Shown: positions 22,012-32,671 of the stretch, piece after piece
Layout: each line of letters begins with the position of its first letter
How positions within the stretch are numbered: the first letter of the stretch is position 1
Assembly: GCA_025174535.1 (NCBI GenBank)
Contig: JALBUN010000014.1
Coordinates: 372,001-436,000 of the forward strand
Length of the DNA: 64,000 bases
DNA from: Cantharellus purpuraceus
Taxonomy: Eukaryota; Basidiomycota; Agaricomycetes; Cantharellales; Hydnaceae
Reading direction: 5' to 3'
Translations under genes and position numbers: made by a program
Notes under the pieces: generated by a model
What the model was told of the DNA's origin: nothing
Database searches by the model: none
The model's input: the letters and a program-made list of their open reading frames with translations, nothing else

Positions 22012-23549
22012 ATGACACTCTGCTTCGAAACCCACACATTCGACTGGCGACCTGACTACCCCCTTGTCGTCTCCGCAAAGCGATATTGGGACCCCTCGTC
22101 CGAGGCGGTACAGAGGGAGGTGGAAATGGGCGGCAGCGGCATTACGTGTGTCCTAGCGCACGGCACCGGATTCCACGGCGAGCAATGGGAGCCTACCTTG
22201 CGCCATCTCTTCTCGCTCTCAAAACGTGCCGGGCTCCCTATACGCGAGGCGTGGTCCGTAGACTGCCCCAATCATGGTGATGCTGCCATCATCAACGAGT
22301 CCGTCCTAAGACGTGGAGGATATGATCATGTTTGTAAGCGGCTTCTTTCTCTGTTCCTGGATACGGTATGCGAAGATGCGTGAAGCATACACTTCCATCA
22401 CCACCAAAGCATCTCTTCTTTACTGACTCATCGTTATATATGTAGTCTCGTGGGGGGAATATGTATACGTACTATATTTGTTCCTGACCCAAAACAAGAC
22501 AATCAAGTTCGCCGACCGGAGGGTTGTAGGCATCGGCCATTCAATGGGCGCTGTATCTCTGTTCGTATCATCATCATTCTCCCCCTAGGCCACATGTCAT
22601 GCCAAATGCCGTTGCGCACATCACGCTCACTCTCAGCCACCCCACCTCCCAGATCCCTTACACAAACATACCCCTACCCTCCCAAATTCGAAAAGCTCAT
22701 ACTATGCGAGCCAATGGTAGCCCCTACCGACGTGTCCAAGGGGGACCCCATGCTGAAAGTCACGATCGGTCTCGTCACCGGGACAGAAAGACGCAGGGAC
22801 GTGTGGCGCAGTGTCGAAGAGGCCTCCAGGATGAATCAATCTCGACGGGCGTTTGCGGTGTGGGATAAGGAAGTGTTTGACCTTTATATGGTAGGGAGCT
22901 GTGCACACTCGGTCTTCCCCATAGAATTTTGATTCATCGGTATCGACGTTGACGTTGACGGTTTAGAAATACGGATTGACAAGTCTTCCGACGGAAACGT
23001 ACCCCGATAAAGAAGGTGTGACGCTTAAATGTTCCAAAATTCAAGAAGCGGTTCGTAGTCCCAAATTTATTTGCTTTCTACTTGTGTCCATTCTTAAACG
23101 ATCTTCTAGGCCTGCTATCGTGACTCGACGACTTCGAGGCGATTATATGATTTCCTGCCGGCGCTCTGCGCGAGGTTACCTGTTCATGTCATTTGGGGTA
23201 GCATAGACGACCATCTGTATGTGATCTTATACGCTGTGATTTTACGCTCTGATATCTGACCTATTATAGAGTCCCAGAAGTCAAAAGAAGGGTAACCGAT
23301 GCGACACGTGGACGCAAAATGGCATCAGTGGCGCGTGTCGAGGGAGCAGGGCATTTAGTAAGTTGTCCAGTTCATTTCTTGGAAATGTGTCTATAAGACA
23401 AAGGTTGTGGGCTGATGTGAAACCTTCAATAGATTGTACAAATGGCGCCAAAAGGACTCGCATCGGCAATCTTTGCAGCACTGGCAGACGAGGCCGCTCC
23501 ACCGCCCACACTTACGTCTACATTCGACACTCCTCGATGTAAACTCTGA
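22012..23549 (+). CDS. Alpha/beta hydrolase with C-terminal PTS1 (CKL)
   Basis: Seven exons (22012-22333, 22446-22560, 22653-22890, 22967-23050, 23110-23216, 23270-23357, 23433-23549) give 356 aa. The alpha/beta-hydrolase-1 fold shows VLAHGTGFHGEQWEP (oxyanion-hole region), WSVDCPNHGDAA, the nucleophile elbow GHSMGA, the acid in WGSIDDHL and the His in EGAGHLIVQMAPKG. The overall order resembles the fungal Lpx1-type peroxisomal lipase/hydrolase group. The protein ends ...TPRCKL, which fits the [S/A/C]-[K/R/H]-[L/M] peroxisomal targeting consensus, so import into peroxisomes is likely. The substrate is unknown; an ester or acyl derivative is the family expectation. The ATG at 22012 was chosen because the upstream in-frame sequence has no conserved features. 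Confidence 0.85.
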
Positions 23550-25258
23550 CGATCATGGAGCTTTATCGCTCAGAATCACCGCTTCGTTTAATCTGGAATC
23601 GCAAAACATCGGATCTAATGGTTTATAGGTCCCTTCGCATGGAACTGCCTTTCCTTCGAGTCTCATGGGTTGCCCCCCCGCTTTGAACCGTAAAAGGCAG
23701 CTCTTTTTTATGATTTGGATCTTGTGTATCTGTATATGTGTGTATGGGTAGATGGCGGGCCCTAGGCCCCTGGATTCTGTGACTTCGGAAGGGTAGGCAC
23801 GGACTTGTTAATGTCCCTTCCCTTGCTTTTCACGCACGCATTCTCTCTCTCGCTCTGCTTCATCCACAGTCATACCATTATGTCTTTATCAGCGAATACC
23901 CTCTTATCAACAGCAGACCCCTTAGCGGTACCATGGCACCCAATCTCATCCTCACTCTCAACGTCATAATGCCTAATATACGTTATGAAAACACTATCCT
24001 GCTTAAGAACATGGTTTGCGACGTCTGGCGTGGACTTCTGAGTGCGTGCGTCGGAGGGCATGACGAGAGGGGTGAATAGACGAGGGAGAGTAGAGAGGCT
24101 GCAGGCTGATGGAGAGTGTGTCAATGAGGCGAAGCCGTTTCTGCGGGGGAACCCTTGTGGTGTCAAGTATCACCCCAATGTGAGTGTATGCAGAGGCACC
24201 TTTAAAGACCAAGCTGAGGTCGAAATGTGAAATGTGAGTCACTTGTATTTTTTGTTGGATTGAATATTATCAATCCTACAGAGTCCAATGAAATAAGGAA
24301 TAGTCTGACTTCGTCGATTTCGGGGCAGAGAATGATTGGGAACAGGGTACGTCTCTCTCGAGGTTTATCATTAGGCATTTCACCGCGAGAATAGAATTAG
24401 TTTAATAAATCGATCCATGGACTGGAGACGCTGGCATTATCAACAGGACCAGCATAACTCTGCTTCCACCCGTTCTACCACATCAAAGCACAGTGTTGAT
24501 AAACGCGCTTGCAGTGATGAGAACCCTTCCTATTCTATAAACATCATTCAAATCCTTGTTAGCCCAGTTCGTTGTATGGATAAGTATATAGCCTACACGA
24601 TAGATTCCATAGTACCATTGTGTGACTCAGAGTCAGGGAAGATGCCACCGGACATGCACTATGGACGTCCGCTACCAGAGTCGGTTCTGTAGGGGTGCCA
24701 TCAGTATGAATTGTTTTGTGTTTACCTTTATTCTTTTCTATACTTGACCCCATCCTTTACATATCACACTCTTCAGCTCATTGGGAGGCTGGCAACATGA
24801 TCCTGTGCCGTATCGAAATTCCCTTTTTTTCCCAATTTTTCACCGTCATTGGCCTCACTGTGCGTCAAACAAAACATCCAGGTGATTGGAGAAATTCGAG
24901 TTTTCTGAAAGGCAGATATTAAAATCTTGTCTTTCCTCTCCTTTGGATAGTCACCGCATGGTGCGCTATCCAGAAGACTGCCATAATATTATAGGAACGC
25001 TAGCGAGGCAGCAGTGGTGGAAAGCATCCATTTAAATGGCACCGCCAAGGGTGGAAGGGGAGGAGATAACTGAATAAACCATCGGTATCAGATGTCGAAA
25101 ACGAATGATATTGTTTTCTATGGAGAGTGGCTTTGATACAGTGTCGAAAATCCGTTTGTTAGAAGAACAGCTAACACGTAAAGACCACATTCGAGCAGTC
25201 ATGAAGGGCGACTTCCTTTGTCTATCACAGCTATTTCTCGTAGATTTTAGCATCGACA
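23550..25258. other. Intergenic, no gene recognised
   Basis: About 1.7 kb. Short minus frames at 23870-24242 (up to 98 codons) overlap one another and show no domain. Nothing else recognised. Confidence 0.45.
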
Positions 25259-25759
25259 TCACAAGGATTGCTGAGTGGCAGGCGTATGGTCCTGGCCGTC
25301 GACATCATAGTTCGCCATCGCTGCCTTCTGAAAGGCCTCACGCTCCAGCTGGCTCAAATAAGATGCCAGAAACGCTTGAGAAAAATAGTATCCTGATAGA
25401 GCACCTGCCACTGTGAAAGTGAGGAAGCACGTTACATTGCTGATCTCTGCAAGCCATCAGTCTCAGATTCTTCACTCACATAGCCCAGAGGCGAGGGTGA
25501 TTTTGCGGTCAAATTTCAGAGCACGTTTTCCAAAAATGGCTAGCAAACAACATGCCTCAGGCCGTAAATGACATGCGCGTCATGTAGAAAATTGCATACC
25601 TGCAAGGAGTCCCCCTGTTGCACCAGCAAATATTCCGTCTCGACGAGCATGCTAATGCGCAAGGCTCAAAACCAGAGAGACACTGAATTAAGAAGATCAT
25701 ATTTCTACCCTATTGCACTTGTCATATTCCTCTATGCTTGGTTTCCAAGGTCGAGCCAT
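25259..25759 (-). CDS. Small two-helix membrane protein (104 aa), three introns
   Basis: Assembled from four short exons (25759-25709, 25651-25600, 25539-25480, 25410-25259), each bounded by GT...AG introns of 57-69 nt. The lengths 51+52+60+152 sum to exactly 105 codons. It begins MARPWKPSIEEYDKCNRHAR, then RRDGIFAGATGGLLAAIFG and a basic loop (KRALKFDRK). A second hydrophobic helix follows (ITLASGLLAGALSGYYFSQ), then a polar tail. The Cys/Arg-containing start and two Gly/Ala-rich helices resemble small mitochondrial inner-membrane proteins such as OCIA-domain proteins, but I cannot assign a family. The ATG lies 56 bp beyond the zuotin stop on the same strand. Confidence 0.7.
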
Positions 25760-25814
25760 ATTGAAAGCGTCACTAAGAGAATTGCATAGGCGTCTACGTA
25801 TTATCCAGATATGA

Positions 25815-27314
25815 CTAAGCACCCCCTCCCTCTTCAGCTGCCCGTTGAGCACGTCGGGCCTTCTTCGCAGCATTTGCAGCCGCCGCCTTTGCCTTCTTTG
25901 CCTCAGCCTTTTCCACCTGCAAATATCCTTAGCATCAATGTGGCATGAGTCATGTCTTTCCTAACTCACTTTCTCTGCCTCTTCCTTGGCCTTGGCCTCC
26001 TCTTCTTTCCGCTTCGCTTCCTCCTGCCCCACCCGCGAGGGTGTATTCGCGCCAGACCCTGCACCCTCCTTGCTGCGCTTCTTCGCCTCCCGTGCCTCCT
26101 TTTCCTCCTGTTTAATACGCTTGATACGAGGATCAAACTTCAGGGTCACATCGACAAGTCCTCGTAGACGAGCAGTATCCTCCTTCTTCCGTCGCGCTCT
26201 CTCGGACTTGTTTTTCTTCTCTGTATATCGCTTATCGTCACGGCTGTCCTCCTATATCAGCTAATATATGAAAATAGATAGAGACAAGCGAACCTGTCGC
26301 TTCCCTCGTTGACCTCCTTGTCCAAGTACTCAAAGCTTCGCCACGAATTGAAGTTGTACCAAAAGTCGTAGAATCCCTCAACCGCATCCCTTGGGTCATC
26401 AATACCACCCAGCATCGGTACCGGCTGCTCGCGTGAGAACCGTGCCTCTCGTTCGAAAATAGGTCCTAGCTCAGCGAAAAATTTGGCAAAATCCCATTCC
26501 TTCTTTGGTATCGGTACAGACTCTTCCAGATCCAAGTAGTAGGGATCTACACTATCAAATTGACGTCTTTTTTCCGGATGCGAAAGGACTTCCATCGCTG
26601 AATGGTCGCATCATGCGTTGGTAAAAGTATAGACGTTTGGAGTTTGAGAGGAGAGCTAACCCTTTTGTATGCACTTAAAGAAGGCATCGTCGTTTGCATC
26701 ACCAGACCCCGCCTTCTTATCAGGATGATGCTTCAATACCTTCTTCCGATCTAAGCATGCATTAGTGCAACAGCCTCTTGCATGTATAAATTTACTCACG
26801 AGCAATTTTGATTTGGTCTTGCGTCGCCTTATATCTCAAATGCGACAACCCAAGCACCTTATATTGGTCTTGTTTCTAGTCCAGTATAGCCTCATTTCAA
26901 AATGACATTGCAGCACTCGAGAAGAAAGGGAACGGCACCTTCCACTCCTTCGGGTCTAATAGTAGCAAGTCTACTGTCTCTTCTTCATCACCGACGCCGA
27001 GATCGTCTGCCCCATTTTTGTCGTCGCCATTGAGGCTATTCTCCGCTCTCCGGCACGCTTCCTCTGCTTGAGCAATGTCGTCCTCGTCAAACGTTCTCTT
27101 ATGCACTATACGTCGCACGTATGCTTGGTATGCAGCGCCTGTGGGAAGAAGCTTGCGTTTTATCGGAGCTTTTTGTGAAGATCAATTCCATGAGCTACAA
27201 ATGAAAAGCACGAAGTTGATACAAACCTGATGACGAGGAGGCGCTGGACTCGTGAGGCTTCCATTCTGCGGGTAAAGATATAGAGATTGCTGGCAGCTCC
27301 ACGACGGACGCCAT
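25815..27314 (-). CDS. ZUO1: Zuotin-type ribosome-associated J-protein
   Basis: Multi-exon gene from ATG 27314 to stop 25815. Zuotin pairs with the Hsp70 Ssz1 as the ribosome-associated complex and stimulates Ssb at the tunnel exit. The N-terminus is MASVVELPAISISLPAEW, then AYVRRIVHKRTFDEDD and an acidic stretch. The segment KEWK...QDQYKVLGLSHLRYKATQ leads into a J domain with the HPD motif (VLKHHPDKKAGS) and CIQK...AMEVLSHPEKRRQFDSVDP. The zuotin homology domain follows (EWDFAKFFAELGPIFEREAR, GFYDFWYNFNSWRSFEYLD), then KFDPRIKRIKQEEKEAREAK and a charged ribosome-binding helix rich in Lys, Glu and Ala. It stops after ARRAQRAAEEGGGA, without the C-terminal four-helix bundle of yeast Zuo1. Exon joins in the J domain were not all checked base by base. 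Confidence 0.9.
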
Positions 27315-27403
27315 CGAGATGAAAGTAGACTCTTACAGAAAAAGTAAAATTTCAAGCTCCGACAAAATCTGGCACTTATTAGGGCAATTACTTTAGTTTT
27401 ATT
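27315..27403. promoter_or_regulatory. Zuotin promoter / QTRT2 3' flank
   Basis: 89 bp between the QTRT2 stop and the zuotin ATG, both minus strand. A/T-rich, no specific motif. Confidence 0.3.
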
Positions 27404-28723
27404 CTAGAGGTCTGCGGTAATATTATCGATAGGTGTGTCCATTACGTCTCCAAGTGTTTTTGCTCGCTCACGCTCCCGCGCTAGTCGTCCCTTGCCCCGT
27501 GCGAGATCAACCTCTGCCCAACTTGCTTTTGCCTCATCCAGAACCTGGAGGCGTTCATCATATGCACGCTCGAAACGCGTAACCTCTATGGCAAATAGCG
27601 AGAGGTTGTCCCTATTTGACCATGTTTGATCAGCTTTCACCTCGTTGATGTGAGATTCGGTGCCATTCAAGCCGAGGCCTCGCTCCTGTTCAAGTACAGC
27701 TCTCACCCCAGACATGAATGCATCCATGACCGTGAGGTTGTGCATGACCAATAGTGCGTGAGCCGACATCTCATGCGTGTGCAGCAGATGATGCATGTAT
27801 GCACGGGTGTATGACGATGCCGGTTCTTTTGTTGCGCTTCCAGTATCATCGACTGTGCTGTATCCGAGGGGTTGATTCGACCACGTCGGGGAACATGCAG
27901 CACACGAGCAGAATCCATATTGTACAGAAGGGCCTCCGTTCTGCCATGACACACTAGTATCATGTCCTCTTTGTGAGAATTCCAGCTCTTCCAAGTAGGA
28001 ATCGGCCAAGCTCGTAAATTCATGGGCAAATCGTTCCTCGTAGAGGCTGTGGCCGATTTGACGTTTTTGGGTTTTCCTACTGACTGCTTGCTGCTGATGC
28101 TCGTATAATGGAACAGGGAAGCGGAAATCTAGCGCCACACCCCAGGTGGCGGCCTGCTGCGCCCAATAAGTATCAAAGAGATCGACGCCAGCGTCACGAA
28201 TGAGCTTTAGCATTTCATGGGGGGAGCATGCAGTATTCACAATACGGGGCTTCGTAACAGGGAGGTCTTCAAGAGATGCCCTTATTAGCGGTGCGAAAAC
28301 ATCTGAAAACGAAGAGGGATGGGAAAGATGATTGGATTCCATAAGTTTCGCCTGTTCCGCTCGGAGAGCTGTCCGTAACGGAACAAGGTCGAAAACATAT
28401 CCAGATACTCCCTCATCAAGGGTCTTAAGCTGCAAAAGATCTTTCTCTTTTGACTCAAGAGGGTGAAGGAGTGCTGCAGCGAACGCAGAGCGAGCTGCTG
28501 GCTTTATATCGCCGACCATGTGGACAAAGACATTGAATCGTGGAACTAGGGAAGGCGAAAGGCTTTGGAAGGCAGAGGCGGTGGCATGAGGATTCTGGAT
28601 TCCACGAGTCGAGGAAAGTTTGAGTGGGGTAAGGATGGTCGACAACCATTGAGTTGAGCGCTCGATACTTTTGCTTATGCGCTTTTGTGAGTATGGGGGT
28701 GAGGTAAATGGAACGTCTGACAT
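27404..28723 (-). CDS. QTRT2: Queuine tRNA-ribosyltransferase accessory subunit 2
   Basis: Intronless frame of 439 codons from ATG 28723. In eukaryotes QTRT1 (catalytic) and QTRT2 form the heterodimer that swaps guanine 34 for queuine in tRNAs with GUN anticodons. Visible TGT-fold marks are the N-terminal strand region, CSPHEMLKLIRDAGVDLFDT, LDFRFPVPLYEHQ, and the zinc site FCSCAACSPT (C-x-C-x2-C) with the downstream His in YTRAYMHHLLHTHEMSAH. The block LLVMHNLTVMDAFM is the usual TGT C-terminal helix. Long insertions and lack of the catalytic-subunit core identify the accessory rather than the catalytic subunit. The C-terminus is an added Arg/Glu-rich helix. Lack of introns stands out next to its intron-rich neighbours. 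Confidence 0.85.
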   Translation of the reverse strand: MSDVPFTSPPYSQKRISKSIERSTQWLSTILTPLKLSSTRGIQNPHATASAFQSLSPSLVPRFNVFVHMVGDIKPAARSAFAAALLHPLESKEKDLLQLKTLDEGVSGYVFDLVPLRTALRAEQAKLMESNHLSHPSSFSDVFAPLIRASLEDLPVTKPRIVNTACSPHEMLKLIRDAGVDLFDTYWAQQAATWGVALDFRFPVPLYEHQQQAVSRKTQKRQIGHSLYEERFAHEFTSLADSYLEELEFSQRGHDTSVSWQNGGPSVQYGFCSCAACSPTWSNQPLGYSTVDDTGSATKEPASSYTRAYMHHLLHTHEMSAHALLVMHNLTVMDAFMSGVRAVLEQERGLGLNGTESHINEVKADQTWSNRDNLSLFAIEVTRFERAYDERLQVLDEAKASWAEVDLARGKGRLARERERAKTLGDVMDTPIDNITADL

Positions 28724-28857
28724 GGCAATAACGATGTCTGGAAAAGTATCTGTGACATACGAACGATACGCTGTACATGTGACCTATAATTTGTGTGGTT
28801 TACAAAAAGCATGTAAAAGAGCAGCGTGAGAGCCGTCCAGATTAACATTAAATACAA

Positions 28858-29530
28858 TCACTCGCTCACCCTGCGAGCACCCCGTGACGACTGTGCAGCA
28901 ATGAATGACTTTCCGTTTGGCGGCATTTCGTGCCCATAAGCCGCATCTCGGAGAGATAACGACAGTACATGGTGAGAGGGTGAAAATCCCAAAAATGTGT
29001 GCAAGGGATAGCTGGAATTCTGTTGCGTTGGTATGGGCGGATCTATCTGTAAGCTACAAATGCGGTCACGAAGACGCTGCGTATCGCTAAGAATGGTTTT
29101 CTTTCAAAACTCCACGTACAATGACTCAAAAGGTACATGCACCCAATTGACACATGATGTACGTTTGACATTGTCACGACTTAGATGTTGGATGACACCT
29201 CGAGTTGTCGAAATCATCAAACCTGGCGTTAACAGTTCGATGTTGATGGTACCATTATCCTGTGCACCGTGACCATGATCGGGGCGCGTGAGAGTGAGTT
29301 GTCCTAGTCTTGGAAGGAATTTATAAAGGGGTGAGCTTTTCAGTCGAAATGAGAGATTGGGAATAGGGTTCAAGGGACTCGTTGCTGTAGACATTTGAGT
29401 GACCCTAACGACTCGACCCGTCACGCGTGACGTTGCTTGACGCGTCTCATGTGTCTCAACAGTTAGCTCTAATTGCATCCCTGTTCCATGACTTTCCACC
29501 GTGCCGAATCTTTGTGAACAACATGTAGGA
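28858..29530 (-). CDS. Possible unassigned gene
   Basis: Two open minus-strand segments could be exons. One runs about 29538-29140 and includes MQLELTVETHETRQATSRV and NGTINIELLTPGLM. The other, about 29070-28858, reads DTQRLRDRICSLQIDPPIP and ends at TGA 28858-28860. A second frame in the same segment is also open, so the splice and frame are unresolved. No domain recognised. A plus-strand gene cannot be ruled out. Confidence 0.3.
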
Positions 29531-29538
29531 GGGAACAA

Positions 29539-31008
29539 TCGAAGTTAGAAGTTCCTCGATACTGTCACAGTGATAGAAGATTTAAAAATACAAGGGTGAC
29601 TTGAATATGCTGAATATCAGTGCATCCAAGACTACGCTCACCAGAATCCTGACGCAGAGTCCCCCCTCATCAGCGCCGGAAATGGAACTTGAGGACGAAC
29701 GAACACTACTTATTCGATTACAACATTCAGGAAGTGAGCACCCCTTCATCTCGGCTAGTTCATATCGTAATCTGTATTTATATTATTGCTAAAGTCAACG
29801 CTGCGTCATTTGGGGTGATGTTCTCGCGAGAGGCCATCTGGATTACATTATAAGGGCAGCAGAAGAACCACGACGGCAATGAGTCGGACGAGTCGGTTTT
29901 CTATCCTGTATGCACCGCAATTTTGTGTTACTAATTTCCATACCTGTTCGGATTCCGTATAATCCCGCGGTGAATCACCCCGTGATGTCAGTAGGCTTCG
30001 CCGTTAAGTTTATTATTGAGGGCCAGCGAATGCCAATAGAAATCGAACCTCCTTCAGCGCTAGCTATGACCTCCCGTATGCGCGTAATGTTTGACCTCGT
30101 TAGCCGACTCGGTGTGATTGGACCTATGAACACTACATTAAAAAGGCTACAGGATATTTCTAAAGAGGTGGAGAGCATGTTATACCTCGAAGGGCCACAT
30201 TAGTGGGAGCGGTCAGTCTGTGGCCAACCCGGGATCAGTAATAGTCTTTTCATGCAAGCCGAAGTGCTGGACGCCAGAAATCGCTTCTGAAGATTCTCAT
30301 GAGGCGATGAAAAAGATTATTGAGATGGTTAAATCGTACCTCTAGTGGTGTCTTAGTAGTTCCCGGCTTATCCTTTTATGTCGTCCCACTTGCAATCTTC
30401 CATAGTTGAGATAGCTTTATCAGATACGGTAATACGAACTGAACAGCGATACTAGTACCAACAACTTCATCCGGGTGTGAAAATAGATCGATGGAATTCT
30501 GACACAGTACCTAGTATTATATATCCGAGGAACTTTACCAAACAGGATGCGCATACGTACAGGTGCATTCAGCCTTGAAATGAATCCGTGACTTGAGTAC
30601 CCATGAAGCCGACAAATTTGTTTACCATCGTTAGACGCTGCCAGCATAGCTCAACTCAGCAAGTACAAGACGTTCGTTTCAGCTGCCTTGTCAAATTGCG
30701 ATACTCGCATGGTCATGACAGCACATGATAACTGCCATCCCGTATTAGTGTAAAGATCCCCATGTAGATGCCAATGTCAGCTTCCGTCTCGTCGCGAGTG
30801 CCTCTATAAACATGTCTATCAATGCGTTAAGCTCCAACAAGCAACCTGGCCCGCGGAGATGCACCAGAATCTATAGAAAGCAAGAGGTTTCGGCATTCAG
30901 GCACTTGAGTACGGAAGAGCCATGGTAGAGGTGGCTGAAAAAAACCTGGATATGACACTATCAACTGTCATAACTGACAACAGCGAGACAGATAGCCACC
31001 ATATTCCA
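29539..31008. other. Unassigned stretch
   Basis: Plus-strand frames at 29601-29870 and 29910-30203 (97 codons) have ordinary amino-acid composition but no recognised domain. The plus fragment at 29601 can be joined by a GT-AG intron to a short segment ending at TAA near 29850. From 30204 to 31008 I see nothing. Confidence 0.35.
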
Positions 31009-31789
31009 TCATCTCCGTGAGCCAAAGCCTCCACTGAGCGCCACGATGAAAAACATGAGGCCCAACACCTGTCCGATCCTTACTGCAACCGGCTCTTTCC
31101 TCAAGCGGTCCTCCCTTGTCTCAAACGGTGTCCGACGCCCCGTTGCCCTCCGAACATGGGGAGATGAAAATGGGTCTCGTCCCGTAGGTTGCTGCTCATG
31201 AGGTCTCGATCGATGGGCATCTCCAAAAGGATAATGTGTAAATGGTGGAGGTGGTTGGTGGGACGTGCGTGCACGAGCGCGGCGGGCATTCTCCCAAGCA
31301 TAGCTGGCACCTCGCCAACGAGTCTCATAAATGGAGAAAGGGTCATGGTAATGAGGATACGTTTGTGACGGCCATTCGGGTGCAGGTTTACTTGTCATTT
31401 GAGCATCCAATTCGCGATCATACGAACGTCTACGTGATTTCAGCTCTGCGAACATCTTTACCATTGAGGTATGTTTCCCACCTTCGTCTATCGTCCCCTA
31501 AAATAGAATATGCCTCGTTCACAGCCTGAAACTTCTCTTTTGCACTTTTGTCGTTAACATTCACATCAGGATGGTACTTCTTGCTCAGCTGGCATGACCA
31601 CGGAAACTAATTAGTCAATCATGTATCACAGAGTCTCCTGACCTTGTAAAAGCTTGCTTTTATAGCGACCTTTGAAGCCGATCTAGGAACACCCAACGTT
31701 TCATAGTGACCATATCGCACACTGGTGGTAGACAATAGGCGGAATACACGGCAAGACTGAGCTCTCACTCCCAGACGTGGTCCCAGCAT
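31009..31789 (-). CDS. Mitochondrial-type class C J-protein with C-terminal membrane helix
   Basis: Three exons (31789-31643, 31588-31482, 31429-31009) give 224 aa. The N-terminus MLGPRLGVRAQSCRVFRLL followed by STTSVRYG is a typical mitochondrial presequence. The J domain follows at once: HYETLGVPRSASKVAIKASF, then LSKKYHPDVN (HPD), AKEKFQAVNEAYSILGDD and RRRRSYDREL. The middle is Pro/Arg/His-rich and low complexity. A hydrophobic segment near the end (IGQVLGLMFFIVALSGGFG) could be a membrane anchor, with SRR at the C-terminus. J-proteins of this layout recruit mitochondrial Hsp70 to the inner membrane; the client is unknown. There are no DnaJ zinc or C-terminal substrate domains, hence class C. 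Confidence 0.85.
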
Positions 31790-31971
31790 AAGTAGTGCAA
31801 GAGTCAGTCATCACGTGACTAATTGACCGTACTGGGTCGAATAAAGCTTGGTCGAACAACGCGTTGGTCGGCTTCTCTGGAGAAGGCATGTGATTAAGTG
31901 GTTCAACGTGTTGCACCACGCTAGCCATTCATCCACATGACCACTAGCCTCTCCCACACGGCCATCGTGCA

Positions 31972-32389
31972 TTGACCATCTTCGTTCATAATACATATAT
32001 CAAGTTCCTTTATTTATTCTCTCGTTCTGTTCCCTTCTTTACATCTGGCGCTCGAAATCAAAAACTTCCGATCGCTCATCTTTCACACATAGCAAAGTTT
32101 ATGTCCACTTTGGGGTGTACTCAAGCTGCTACTCCCTCTGGTAGAGCTGCATTGCCCTCCCATCTTCCTTCATCAAACATCAGGACACGCTCCTCCACAC
32201 AAACCACCTCTCTTCATCCTGTTGCTTCTCCCCCAACAAGCATTACCACAGTCCCTACCCTTCAACCCCTTGTTACAGCTCCTTCTGCCTCCTTGAACCC
32301 ACCCTTGACTGATCCACCCACTGAATCTACATCCAACATTCCCTCCAACCAAAACATGAACCCTACACAGGCCCCCAACATTCACCAAC
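31972..32389 (+). mobile_element. Possible gag start of an LTR element, truncated
   Basis: Open frame containing MSTLGCTQAATPSGRAALPS and a long Ser/Thr/Pro region, cut off exactly where LTR-E begins (32390). Just upstream, TTTACATCTGGCGCTCG (about 32038-32054) looks like an LTR end plus a primer-binding site. Reading it as a 5' gag fragment is inference; a non-element gene fragment is possible. Confidence 0.35.
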
Positions 32390-32658
32390 TGTAAGGTTGG
32401 GCTTAGTTCACACCAACACAGGACTCAACCAAGATATATTGTTTGTGCTATGTGCAACAGTGGTGTGGTAAAATCTAAGTTACTCTAACTACACATGGAC
32501 CCACACATATACTTGGGTCCACTTGATTATATAATAACTGTACATATGCACCCATAGGGTGCATATATCTATCAAGAGAACAGCATTCCCTTTAGGAATG
32601 CTGTATATACAAGTATATATTATATATTATTCTATAGTAAGTACCTAGGGTACTTACA
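32390..32658 (-). mobile_element. LTR-E copy 1 (269 bp)
   Basis: TGTAAGGTTGG...CTTACA on plus. The right end is the near-palindrome GTAAGTACCTAGGGTACTTAC. It matches 46920-47186 in order and ends. A polypurine tract (plus CCCTCCCCTTTTT, 32659-32671) directly follows, so this is the 3' LTR of a minus-strand element. It also contains the hairpin CAGCATTCC-CTTTA-GGAATGCTG (32581-32603). Confidence 0.75.
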
Positions 32659-32671
32659 CCCTCCCCTTTTT
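32659..32671 (-). promoter_or_regulatory. Polypurine tract of the LTR-E element
   Basis: AAAAAGGGGAGGG on the minus strand directly abutting LTR-E copy 1. It gives the orientation of the hairpin-rich element. Confidence 0.6.

Noticed and set aside
28905..29100. Hus1-like checkpoint protein on the plus strand
   Set aside because: Only a vague resemblance (ALVWADLS). Neighbouring segments do not follow the family order.
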